From Colimorpha sp045597845 (lineage in GTDB: Bacteria; Bacteroidota; Bacteroidia; Bacteroidales; P3): 64,000 bases of DNA. The stretch is from the NCBI GenBank assembly GCA_045597845.1, contig JAZLKZ010000107.1, forward strand, positions 17,125 to 81,124, written 5' to 3'. Position numbers and translations under genes: made by a program. Under the pieces are notes generated by a model. That model ran no database searches. It worked only from the letters and a program-made list of their open reading frames with translations, and was not told where the DNA came from. This document shows, piece after piece, positions 27,537-36,922 of this stretch (position 1 is the first letter of the stretch; each line of letters begins with the position of its first letter).

Positions 27537-27603
27537 AGCCCCCCTCCCCCCACAAAAAAAACGGAACAACGAGTCAATAATCCGGACAATTCATTAGGGG
27601 GGC
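27537..27603 (+). repeat. C-rich/G-rich inverted repeat
   Basis: GCCCCCCT (27538-27545) and AGGGGGGC (27596-27603) are exact complements 50 bp apart, followed by ATTTT. The C-rich arm continues into CCCCCACAAAAAAAACG, and a close copy of this (CCCCTCCCCCCAAAAAAAACG) occurs at about 28875. It may be a weak terminator or part of a small repeat unit flanking the CPBP gene. Confidence 0.4.
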
Positions 27604-27623
27604 ATTTTACACAAACACTTAAA

Positions 27624-28802
27624 ATGAAAAAACTTTTTTATCAGTATCGCTGGATGATTTGGATTGGAATCTTATTGTGGATATCGGGAGTTGTAGGCTG
27701 CAGCATTCTGTCAATAACCACGCAAACACTTCATATTGTTCCCTGTCCACTTTTCCCAATAGGCTTTGTCGCAAATTTCATTTTGTTGATAATAATCACA
27801 CCAATAGTAGAGGAATTCCTATTTCGATCGTGGGCGCTTGGCAAACCCGTATTCAACATAGTTATTTCTGCTTCTCTATCTGGATTCTTTTATTTTATCT
27901 TTGGGAAATGGTACCTATCCGCATCGTTACTTGTTGCAATATTGTTAATGGCATTTCTTCTTAAAGACAAGGTTCGGTTCATCAGTCTCAGCATTATTAC
28001 TTCACTTCTTTTCGCATATATGCATATCTATTCCATTGACAAAATCACCTTGGAAATAGTTTTTGTTTCTTTTCAATTCGTAGGACTCGCTATTTTGTGT
28101 TGCTGGTTGGTATACAACAAAGGTTTACTCTACGCCATAGGGCTCCATTCATTAATCAATTTACTTTCGTTTGCAATGATGATGATACCGACAACAACAA
28201 CAACTATTGGTAAAGATAGTTATACTATTACTCCACTTTTTGAAAACAGCTATGCGGTAAAAGAGGAAGTCGCTGATGGCATTATTTATCGCGGGCAATT
28301 GCCCTTGGTGGCAGCTATCATGGCTACGGACCAACTATTAGACGACAAAATTGACTTTACAAGATGCAATGTATTTTACAGGTTAAAAATTGAAAAAGTA
28401 AATATCCCAGTCAAACTTTATATAAAGAAACAATCTGAAAATGAGAAAATAGATAGAATTGCCATACTCAAAACAATACAGGATGGTGGACTATTAAAAT
28501 CCGACACTACATACGAGCCATTAATCTTCATGGAATTGCACAACAACAACTTATTGCTACAACCTCACCAAGGGGATTCCACAACAATTGGCCAGGTGGT
28601 ACGAGACCTTCAAATTCATTACAAAATCCCAGTCAATATCAGCAGTTCACTCAACGGGAATTGCCAAATCCTCTTTCCTTTTGAAAAATTCCAAACTGAT
28701 TCTTTGAATGAAATAAAGGAATATTTAAGCAATGAATATGGTCTTGAATTATGGGAGTCAAACCATGCTTATGCACAAATAATCACATTTCATAATGGGT
28801 AA
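27624..28802 (+). CDS. CPBP-family intramembrane metalloprotease fused to a FecR-C/STN-like domain
   Basis: 392 residues. The N-terminal half has about six or seven membrane helices and all three CPBP (Rce1-like) motifs: E63 E64 xxx R68 (EEFLFR), F130 xxx H134 (FAYMH) and H175 xxx N179 (HSLIN). From about 210 the protein is soluble. The last 75 residues (IGQVVRDLQIHYKIPV, then SLNEIKEYLSNEYGLELW) resemble the DUF4974/STN fold at the end of FecR anti-sigma factors. I know no standard family with this fusion. Such a protease could cut a membrane protein that docks on the STN-like part; this is inference. Downstream of the frameshifted lipoprotein gene. Confidence 0.75.
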   Translation: MKKLFYQYRWMIWIGILLWISGVVGCSILSITTQTLHIVPCPLFPIGFVANFILLIIITPIVEEFLFRSWALGKPVFNIVISASLSGFFYFIFGKWYLSASLLVAILLMAFLLKDKVRFISLSIITSLLFAYMHIYSIDKITLEIVFVSFQFVGLAILCCWLVYNKGLLYAIGLHSLINLLSFAMMMIPTTTTTIGKDSYTITPLFENSYAVKEEVADGIIYRGQLPLVAAIMATDQLLDDKIDFTRCNVFYRLKIEKVNIPVKLYIKKQSENEKIDRIAILKTIQDGGLLKSDTTYEPLIFMELHNNNLLLQPHQGDSTTIGQVVRDLQIHYKIPVNISSSLNGNCQILFPFEKFQTDSLNEIKEYLSNEYGLELWESNHAYAQIITFHNG

Positions 28803-29266
28803 TGCGTTCTTGCAAATTACCACAAAACAAGATTTGCAGAACTGCACAATTCGTTGTTTCGCACTTTTGATTACCCCTCCCCCCAAAAAAAACGAGCAAA
28901 AGCGAAATAACTGAATTCTGTTTGTCGGCTGTCTTATTGCGGATAATTGGATTAAAAAGAAGCGTCATTTTGAACACTTGCATTATACAACCCGACTACT
29001 AAAAGATGGGAGCAATAGTTTTGATGATCCCCAAATGTATCAATGCGGTCGTATCTGCTGAGTTAATCCCAAGCAATACGACCGCTTTTTCGTTTCATCC
29101 CAATAATACAAGATTTTCTCGGAAATCGTCACTATATTTCTGTCTTCAGGCTCCAACTTTCAAAGTACAAAACGACATTCTCTATCACAATCTTTTACAA
29201 GAATATTGTTCCAAAACGCAATAGATTAAGGATTATTGCGTTATAAATAAGATTAATTCCTCTAAA
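28803..29266. other. Intergenic region with a terminator-like hairpin
   Basis: 460 bp without a supported gene. It contains a C-rich/A-rich motif at 28875-28895 similar to that at 27541, and a strong hairpin at 29045-29090. No promoter box was found. The plus-strand ORF at 29006-29224 overlaps the hairpin and looks random. Confidence 0.45.
29045..29090 (+). terminator. Strong hairpin with T tract, orphan terminator
   Basis: GCGGTCGTAT (29045-29054) pairs exactly with ATACGACCGC (29076-29085) around a 21-nt loop, followed by TTTTT. It lies 240 bp after the CPBP gene, so it may end that transcript or a small RNA in the gap. Confidence 0.7.
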
Positions 29267-30670
29267 ATGAAACGTTTTCTTTTGTTTTTTGCATTGACTG
29301 TTCTTTGTGCTTCAACCACTTGTTTCGCAAAGAAAGACAAATACAAGATAACAGTAAACATTCACAACACAGCCGACACGATGCTTATGTTGGGATACTA
29401 CCACATTGAGCATACCTACGTCATCGACACCGCCTTCATCAACAATAAAGAGCAGTTTGTGTTTCAGAAGGACAAAACACTTGACCCCGGTCTCTATTTT
29501 TTCTGCAACCAGAAAGGCGAGTTCGCCGAGTTCGCAATCTACAACGACAAGCCTTTCTTCAAGTTTGAAACCGACGCCGCCGACTGGACCACAAACATGA
29601 AAGTTACTGGTTCGGAGGAGAATGAACTCCTGTTCAACTACCATAGGACAAACGCAATGCTGTACGAAGAGACCATGTCAAAGAAGAGCCAGATGGACAG
29701 CGCGGCATTCAAGACTTACTACCAAGAACAACGGAAGAAAATGTCGGATTTCGACAGAGAATTCATGAATGCGCACCCTCGCCACATCCTAAGCGTGATG
29801 ATGCGCGCCGAACGTGACGTGCCCGTACCTTTGGTGAACGAGCAGGGCGACTCGCTCTCCCAAAAGCAACGTTTCGACTATTTCATGGAACACTACTTCG
29901 ACAGCATGGATTTGGGCGACCCCGTATTTCTGCGAACCCCCAAAAGCGTATTCCATCGAAAAATCACCGAATATCTCGACAAATACCTCAAAGGGGCGCC
30001 TCCCGAGATTATCAATCCCTACATCGACAGCATGATAGCACGTGCCCGTCCTGCCGAAAAAACGTTCCACTGGCTCATTCATTTCATCACCGAAAAATAC
30101 CTGCAAAGTGGCGTAATGGGCTACGATGCAATATATGTACACATGGTGAAACGCTACTATGAAACCGGAGAAAGCACCCTATCCTCCCCCAGCTTTGTGG
30201 ACGAGCAGGTGGTGAGGGCCAACAAGTGGGAAAAGCTGCTCATCGGGAAAGTCGCCCCGGAACTGATACTGTACGACACGCTTGGCATAGCGCATTCGCT
30301 CCACGGGCTGCCAAACAAATACACTTTGTTGGTGTTTTGGTCACCAACTTGCGGACATTGCAAGACTATGGTGCCGGCACTCTACAAGAAATACCTCGAA
30401 TACAAAGACAAATACGACATTGCCGGCTTCGCGATTCTCAGCGAACCCGACGAACCGACCACCCCACTCTGGAAAAAATTCATCCGCGACCACAACTTCG
30501 ATTGGATCAATCTTGACGGCGGTGTGGCGAACATCGACTGGCACGACGTATATGACGTCATCACCACCCCACAGATTTACCTCTTGGACAAAGACAAGAA
30601 AATCATCGGCAAGCACCTCAACGCCGATCTGTTCGAAAAAATATTACTATTTCACGAAGAAGAAAAGTGA
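29267..30670 (+). CDS. Exported thioredoxin-fold protein with DUF5106-like N-terminus
   Basis: 467 residues with a signal peptide (about 1-21, ending TTCFA). Residues about 25-300 form the beta/helical region seen in Bacteroidetes DUF4369/DUF5106 proteins (DPGLYFFCNQKGEFAEF, NAHPRHILSVMMRAE). The C-terminal AhpC/TlpA-type thioredoxin domain has the redox pair C362-GH-C365 (FWSPTCGHCKTMVP) and the cis-proline loop VITTPQIYLLD. It probably handles disulfides in the periplasm. Next on the same strand, 52 bp away, is an M3 peptidase lipoprotein gene, so the two may be co-transcribed. Confidence 0.85.
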   Translation: MKRFLLFFALTVLCASTTCFAKKDKYKITVNIHNTADTMLMLGYYHIEHTYVIDTAFINNKEQFVFQKDKTLDPGLYFFCNQKGEFAEFAIYNDKPFFKFETDAADWTTNMKVTGSEENELLFNYHRTNAMLYEETMSKKSQMDSAAFKTYYQEQRKKMSDFDREFMNAHPRHILSVMMRAERDVPVPLVNEQGDSLSQKQRFDYFMEHYFDSMDLGDPVFLRTPKSVFHRKITEYLDKYLKGAPPEIINPYIDSMIARARPAEKTFHWLIHFITEKYLQSGVMGYDAIYVHMVKRYYETGESTLSSPSFVDEQVVRANKWEKLLIGKVAPELILYDTLGIAHSLHGLPNKYTLLVFWSPTCGHCKTMVPALYKKYLEYKDKYDIAGFAILSEPDEPTTPLWKKFIRDHNFDWINLDGGVANIDWHDVYDVITTPQIYLLDKDKKIIGKHLNADLFEKILLFHEEEK

Positions 30671-30722
30671 ATTGTGAAACGACAATGCGATCCGTCGAAA
30701 ACTTAAAATCTATTATTATATC

Positions 30723-32816
30723 ATGAAAAAAACATTACTCATCGCAGCTTGCGCCACCCTCGTGGCATTCACAGGCTGCAAAGACAAAAAGAACATGGAC
30801 AACCCATTTTTCTCCGCATGGGAAACACCTTACGGCATTCCCGATTTCAGCAAAATCAAGACTGAACATCACCTGCCGGCCTTCGATGAGGGCATGCGTC
30901 TGCAGAAAGAAGAAATCGACGCTATCGTCAACAACACCGAAGCACCCACCTTCGAAAACACCATTGAGGCATACGAATACAGCGGCGCCATGCTGAACGA
31001 AGTGGCCAGCGTGTTCTTCAACCTCAGCGAATGCGAAAACTCGGAAGAGATGGAGCAGATTGCCGAAGAGGTGACCCCGAAACTCTCCGCCCATGGTGAC
31101 GACATCGCACTCAACGCAAAACTATTCGAGCGCATCAAGGTCGTTTACGACCAGCGCGAAAGCCTCAACCTCGAACCCGAGCAAATGCGTCTGCTCGAAG
31201 AGACCTACAAAGGTTTCGTACGTTCCGGCGCCAACGTGGCTGCCGACCAGCAAGCTCGTTTTCGCGAGTTGAACGAGCAGATTGCATCCCTCACCCTCCG
31301 CTTCGCACAGAACGTTCTCAAGGCCACCAACGCCTACAAACTTGTTTTGGACGAAAACCAATTGGAAGGCTTGAGTGAAGACCAAAAAGCCGCCGCAAAA
31401 GCTACCGAAGGCGAGAATGCGGGCAAATATGTCTTCTCTCTTCAAATGCCCAGCTGGGAGCCCTTCATGCAGAGCTGCTCCAACCGCGACCTCCGCAAAC
31501 AGATGTGGACTGCCTACGCCAACCGTTGCTATGGTGGAGAATTCGACAACACCAAGATTATCGACACACTCGTCAACCTACGTCTTGAACGCGCCAACAT
31601 TCTCGGCTTCAAATCCCACGCCGACTATGTGTTGGACGACTGCCTCGCAAAGACACCTCAGGCTGTTTACGACTGTCTGATGCAAATCTGGAAACCCGCC
31701 CTTGCAAAAGCCAAGAGCGAATGCGCCGAATACCAAAAAATGATCAAGGCAGATGACGCCACCGCAAAGCTCGAACCTTGGGATTGGCGTTACTACAGCG
31801 AAAAACTGCGTCAGCAAAAATACGAGCTTGAAGACGAAGTGGTGCGTCCTTACTTCTCGCTCGACGGTGTACGAGAAGGTGCTTTCAACGTAGCCAACAA
31901 GCTCTACGGTTTGACTTTCAAGGAGAATCCCGAACTGCCCACCTACGACAAAGAGGCTCACGCTTATGAAGTGATGGACGGCGACCAAGTAATTGGAATT
32001 CTCTATATGGACTTCTTCCCCCGCGAGAGCAAACGCAGCGGCGCTTGGATGACCGAGTTCCGCGGCCAGAAAATCGACAAGGACGGCAACAATGTCATTC
32101 CTATCATCCAGGTTGTATGCAACTTCACCAAACCCACTGCCGACAAGCCCTCTTTGTTGAACTTCGACGAAAGCGAGACCCTCTTCCACGAATTTGGCCA
32201 CGCACTCCACGGTCTGCTCAGCAAATGCCACTATCCCTCATTGGCAGGTACCAACGTATCGCGCGACTTCGTTGAACTGCCCAGCCAGATTATGGAAAAC
32301 TGGTGCCGCAATCCGCAAGTGATGAAGGAATACGCCAAGCACTACCAGACCGGCGAAGCCATTCCCGACGAACTCATCAAGAAGATTGCCGCCGCACAGA
32401 CCTACGGACAGGGATTCATCAACACCGAGCTGTTGGCTGCCTCCCTGCTCGACATGGACTACCACAGCATTACCGAAAAGCAAGCCATTGACCCTGTAGC
32501 CTTTGAAAAAGCCGCTCTCGACCGTCTCGGACTTATTCCCGAAATCATCAGCCGTTACAAGAGCGCTTACTTCCAGCACATCTTCACCACCGGCTACGAT
32601 GCTGGTTACTACAGCTACACCTGGACCGCCATCCTCGACCACAATGCCTTTGCAGCCTTCACCGAAAGCGGCGACCTCTTCAACCCTGAACTGGCCAAAA
32701 AGTTCCGTCATGTGCTTGAGAGTGGCAACACCCAAGACCTGATGTCCCTCTACCGCGAATTCCGCGGCAAAGACCCCGATGTGAAGCCTTTGCTCCGCGA
32801 CAGAGGTCTGATTTAA
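30723..32816 (+). CDS. dcp: M3 family peptidyl-dipeptidase lipoprotein (Dcp-like)
   Basis: 697 residues. A lipoprotein signal (LIAACATLVAFTGCKDKK, cysteine about 19) means it is anchored in the envelope rather than in the cytosol. The zinc motif HEFGH lies at 489-493, with the third ligand region after FVELPSQIMENW. The overall sequence matches Dcp/oligopeptidase A-type M3 peptidases (NPFFSAWETPYGIPDF near the start, FITTGYDAGYYSYTW-like end). It removes dipeptides from peptide C-termini or cleaves short peptides. Fully intact. Confidence 0.92.
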   Translation: MKKTLLIAACATLVAFTGCKDKKNMDNPFFSAWETPYGIPDFSKIKTEHHLPAFDEGMRLQKEEIDAIVNNTEAPTFENTIEAYEYSGAMLNEVASVFFNLSECENSEEMEQIAEEVTPKLSAHGDDIALNAKLFERIKVVYDQRESLNLEPEQMRLLEETYKGFVRSGANVAADQQARFRELNEQIASLTLRFAQNVLKATNAYKLVLDENQLEGLSEDQKAAAKATEGENAGKYVFSLQMPSWEPFMQSCSNRDLRKQMWTAYANRCYGGEFDNTKIIDTLVNLRLERANILGFKSHADYVLDDCLAKTPQAVYDCLMQIWKPALAKAKSECAEYQKMIKADDATAKLEPWDWRYYSEKLRQQKYELEDEVVRPYFSLDGVREGAFNVANKLYGLTFKENPELPTYDKEAHAYEVMDGDQVIGILYMDFFPRESKRSGAWMTEFRGQKIDKDGNNVIPIIQVVCNFTKPTADKPSLLNFDESETLFHEFGHALHGLLSKCHYPSLAGTNVSRDFVELPSQIMENWCRNPQVMKEYAKHYQTGEAIPDELIKKIAAAQTYGQGFINTELLAASLLDMDYHSITEKQAIDPVAFEKAALDRLGLIPEIISRYKSAYFQHIFTTGYDAGYYSYTWTAILDHNAFAAFTESGDLFNPELAKKFRHVLESGNTQDLMSLYREFRGKDPDVKPLLRDRGLI

Positions 32817-32884
32817 TATTAGTGATTATGAATTAGGATCCTCCAAATCTTCTAATCTTCAAATCCGAATTATCTTACAACGAT

Positions 32885-33091
32885 ATGGAAAACAATGTAA
32901 AAAAACTCATGCGCAGCACTTCCAATCGCAAGATTGCGGGCGTCTGTGGAGGCGTAGCCGACTACCTAAACGTTGATGTCACCGTTGTGCGCATCATCTT
33001 CTTGATAGCCCTTATCTGCGGCAGTTTCGGCGGCTGGGCATACCTCATCATCTGGTGCTGCGCACCTGAAGACAACAGACTCCAACCTTAA
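32885..33091 (+). CDS. PspC domain protein
   Basis: 68 residues. The PspC signature is clear: RKIAGVCGGVADYLNVD followed by VVRIIFLIALICG and one or two membrane segments (FGGWAYLIIWCCAPED). Small PspC proteins sit in the inner membrane and are linked to envelope-stress response, though in Bacteroidetes their role is unproved. A perfect terminator follows 22 bp later. Confidence 0.9.
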   Translation: MENNVKKLMRSTSNRKIAGVCGGVADYLNVDVTVVRIIFLIALICGSFGGWAYLIIWCCAPEDNRLQP

Positions 33092-33112
33092 CGGAAAGTT
33101 TGTCATTCAACA

Positions 33113-33150
33113 AAAAGAGAAGAGAACCAATTGGTTCTCTTCTCTTTTTT
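33113..33150. terminator. Bidirectional terminator
   Basis: A perfect palindrome, AAAAAGAGAAGAGAACCAA with its complement directly adjoining, forms a 19-bp self-complementary unit with A and T tracts on either side. It stands between pspC (plus) and the split C10 protease gene (minus) and can stop both. Confidence 0.88.
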
Positions 33151-33218
33151 ATTATCTTCGGAACAATTCCAGTTCCAAATCCAATATCAAATTAAAAGCT
33201 CACAACTGAAAATCCAAT

Positions 33219-36200
33219 CTACTTACGCATAACTTTACGAATCACAATGCCTTGATTCAAAGTAATGCGAACCGTGTAGATGCCCCGAGTCAAATGACCG
33301 AGATCGATCTGGTTGGTTGCATCGGACTGGATTACCCTGCGGCCAAGGGCATCGAAGAGTTCCACTTTTTGCATGCCTTCAGCTTGGAGATTCAATATGC
33401 CCATAGTGGGGTTAGGATAAATGTGTACATCAACATCTTCCACATTATCGATTGCAACATTCTCGGCAAACTCAGCGGAAAGTGTCACATTTTCAGACAC
33501 TACGAAAGAGTATGGGTTGTCCGTGACTCCATTGTTCCAACGCACAAAATGGTAGCCATCGAAAGGCGTAGCCGTGAGAGTCACCATAGCGCCAGCTTCA
33601 TAGACGCCGCCACCTGAGACGGTTCCCATATCAGGATTGGAAGAAATGACCGTAACGGTATAGGTGATGGGGGCGTTTTGGGCGAAAGAAGCCGTATAGG
33701 TAGCGTTGCCTGTAACGGTAATGGTACGCGGATTGGAGGTGTTGCCATCCTGCCAGCTCACAAAGTGGTAGCCAGCGTTGGGAGTAGCGAGAAGCGTTGC
33801 CGTAGCGCCAGCAGCATAGCTTCCGCCACCAGTAACGGTGCCCATGGCAGGATCAGAGGAAGTAGCAGAAATTACATAGTCGCCTGCCGTTTCAGCAGTA
33901 ATGGCGCGAATCATCCAAGTGTAGTCTTAGTCACCGCCTGAAGCAGCCTGAACTGAGGTCCACGACGAACCGTCCAAAGAGAGCATACTACCATTGTAAT
34001 CGCCCGTAAAGTCACAACTTGCTGCCGGATAATCAACATCTTCCGTATAGAAAGTCACCCACAAAGGTTGAGAGGCACTGAGTGCGACGGGTGTATTGAT
34101 ATGGATGGTTTTCCAAGCATTTTCGTCAGCCGTTGCATAGGTTTGACTCTGCGTACAGGCAAGAGTCAAAGGTGCAGTCGAGCCACCTTGATAAATATTC
34201 AGTTGATAGGAGCCTGCCCCACTGCCAGGAACATAAAGCATCACATCGGTAAGGTAGTTACGTCCAGCCAAAGCATTCGCCTCGAACTTGATACCCCAAT
34301 AAAACTCAGATTGTGTACCAACAGAGGTGGCGAAGGTGCCATTGTCGTAATACAAAGTGTCGCCCCAAATAGAGGCAAAAGTAGCCGTATAGGTAGCGTT
34401 GCCCGTAACGGTGATCGTGCGCGGGTTTGTGGTGATGCCATCCTGCCACTGAACAAAACGATAGCCGCTGTTGGGCGTGGCATTCAAGGTAACAGAAGTT
34501 CCTTGCGGATAGGAACCGCCTCCTGACACAGAACCCATCGTATTGTCGTTCACTGCGGTAGTAATAGTATAGCTCGGCCCCGAAGCGGCGGTCAAGGAGA
34601 TATCGTCGATTTTGAGCCAATACTGATCCGTGACGTTAAAATGGCGGAAAGCGATATGGACAGTTTGACCGGCATAGGCATCCAAGGAGACAGTTTTTTG
34701 TGTATAGGTCGCACCTTCAACAATTCCTTGATAGACAGCCGTGGTAAAATCCGTAGTTGAAGAACCTGTAGTAGATACGTAAACAGCGTAATATTCATCA
34801 GGATAGTCCGCATCTTGGGCTGCAGCATACCACGAAAGCGTCAATCCACTGGCAGGCACCACGATGGCGGGACTGATCATCCAGTTGTCGGGTTGCAACG
34901 CTCCAACATCATTAACGTATGAAGCCGAAGCCATGAAATACTCGCCTCCGTGAGCATATTCCCAACCCACAATGAACTCATCCGTCCAGCCATAGCCATC
35001 GCCATCGGAATCGACGAAGGTCCAACAGTCTACCGGATCATTCGATTCGAATCCCATTATATAAGGGAAAGTGGTGATGTCAGAACACGGATTGTTTACA
35101 CAAGGAGCATTCACGACATAGTTTCCCGAAGCCGAAGGATTACTTTGAGAGAAGACAACGTCAACTGAGGCTGAGGAATCGACCCCATTGAGAGAGCCCA
35201 CATAAAAAGTACATTCGTCGTCGTAAGCGCCAGGGTTCCAAACGAACTGGACAGGTGCTGGACATACAGGGATGATGTAGTAGGTTTGTACCCCCGTAGA
35301 AAGAGTATAGGTGCCATAGTCAAGTCCATCAAGCGACTGCACCGTCACACTGGCACCGTTCCAACCATCACCATACGAATCCCTCAAAACAAGCATAATG
35401 TTACACATATCCGCAGTTGCGCAGCCCGACTGAGCGACATTGACCGTTGCCGTGTGTCCTCCATGGTTGACGGTAACCACTGCAGTGCGTGTAGCACCCG
35501 TATTATTAGCTGACGCAGAGATGGTAAGGTTAGTCACGGCACCGCTACCACTTCCTGTAGCAGGAGAAATAGAGGCCCACGACTGACTGGACGAAGCCGT
35601 CCAAGAAGTGCTGATATTGGAGCAACTGGAGACGTGGACCGTTGCAGACCCGCCTTCTTGAGGAAGCGAGACTAATTGTGGATCAACACGCAAGGACCCA
35701 TCAGGCTCGATACCAAAAACCGCGCCATTGTTGAGGTTAAAAGTATAGGTGGCATTTCCTCCCGTTCCGCCAGGATTGGGATTCAATGAGCCAATGGTAT
35801 AATAGCCGTCACAGTAGCCACCCCATCCCCAGTTGAAATGGAACTGGTTGTTGTTATTATATCCATCGCACACAAAGCAGTGTCCGCCTGAAGTATCAGA
35901 ACCAGAATAGATGACAGGATGAGAGAGATCAAGATCGGCACGCAACATGTCCAACCACTGAGTATCGGTATAGAACTGCTTAAACTCGCCATGCAAAGTA
36001 TTCTTATACTTGAAGTAAGTCTTGAGGGCGTTTTCGGCGGAAGGCAAGCTTTGACCATACTCGAACGTATAGGCACCACTGCCCGATACACCATAGTCCA
36101 TTTCAATAGCAACCCCGATATGATAGGTCAATGTTGCCACCGCTGTCTTCTGAGCGGTGGACGACGAAGCAGAGAGACTATTGGGCATCTGAGACCAGTT

Positions 36201-36851
36201 ATAGGTGGTGTTGGCGAAATCGGCACTCAAAGTTCCGTAAGTAGGGTGGACAAAAGAGTGGGAGCCGACACCCGAGCTGGGGTGGTTCCAATACTTCATT
36301 ACTTGGGAGGTTGCCGTCGCCACGCAACCAGCCACTGCACGTTCGCCATACTCGCTGTCGTAGGGACAGAGGTCGTTGTAGTAGGGAGACTGGTTCCAAG
36401 TGGTTGTCAGCAAAGGCGACACCGTAGTAACCACTTGAGGCGCATTGTCGCGCTGAAGTTGTTCCCACTGTTGCTGCACAAAATCGGTAGCAGCGACATC
36501 ATGCTCCTTCAAGTAGCGAATCTCGCGTTCATAGTCCCGCAGCCAAGCGGCAGCATTAACGGGCATGTTCTCGATATCTATCGTGCTGTTAGTGGAATAA
36601 CCCAAAACAGGGAGCGCACGGTCGTCTCCAGACACGATGACAAATCCTTTTCCCTCGGTGTTGACAAAGAGATACAACTCCGTAAAGGGAGAACGAATCA
36701 TCCTGAAATTTGCCGAATGACTATTGTCGGACAGGCTGTTCCAAAAAAGCTCAGCAACACTTTGTGCCTGCTTTTGTGATACGGGATTTGCCACAAGCGT
36801 TTCCGCAAAAAAACAGCACAACAAGGCTAAGAGTGTGAATGTCTTTTTCAT
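33219..36851 (-). pseudogene. C10 (streptopain-like) protease with BACON, adhesin, InlB repeats and T9SS CTD, split by in-frame TAA
   Basis: The gene reads in one frame from ATG 36851 but has a TAA at 33927-33929, after 974 codons. Beyond it, in the same frame, DYTWMIRAITA continues for about 235 codons to 33219. Parts: signal peptide 1-21; Spi-type propeptide; C10 catalytic domain with C176 (AGCVATATSQVMKYW) and H324 (GGHCFVCDGY); a BACON domain (about 400-490); a choice-of-anchor-J/cleaved-adhesin domain (about 600-770); InlB-type repeats (PNSGYRFVQWQDG). Past the stop come two more InlB repeats and a type A sorting domain (VHIYPNPTMGILNL, RGIYTVRI). The truncated form lacks the sorting domain, so it could not be secreted normally by T9SS. 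Confidence 0.85.
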
Positions 36852-36870
36852 AACAGTATTATAATTAGGT

Positions 36871-36906
36871 TATCCCCTATATCTGCAGTTGCGACGATAG
36901 GGGATA
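36871..36906 (-). terminator. Stem-loop after glmM
   Basis: TATCCCCTAT and ATAGGGGATA (10 bp, 16-nt loop) lie between the glmM stop and the C10 protease start. There is no T tract after it, so it may be a weak terminator or an mRNA-stabilising loop. Confidence 0.45.
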
Positions 36907-36922
36907 TTGGGTTTTGCAATGA

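Noticed and set aside
29006..29224. 72-residue ORF after the CPBP gene
   Set aside because: It spans a strong hairpin terminator, has no ribosome-binding site and no recognisable sequence.
22948..33929. Recoding of TAA as a sense codon, suggested by two in-frame TAA codons
   Set aside because: Many intact genes here end in TAA (M3 peptidase, htpG, lysS) at the family's normal length, so TAA is a working stop.
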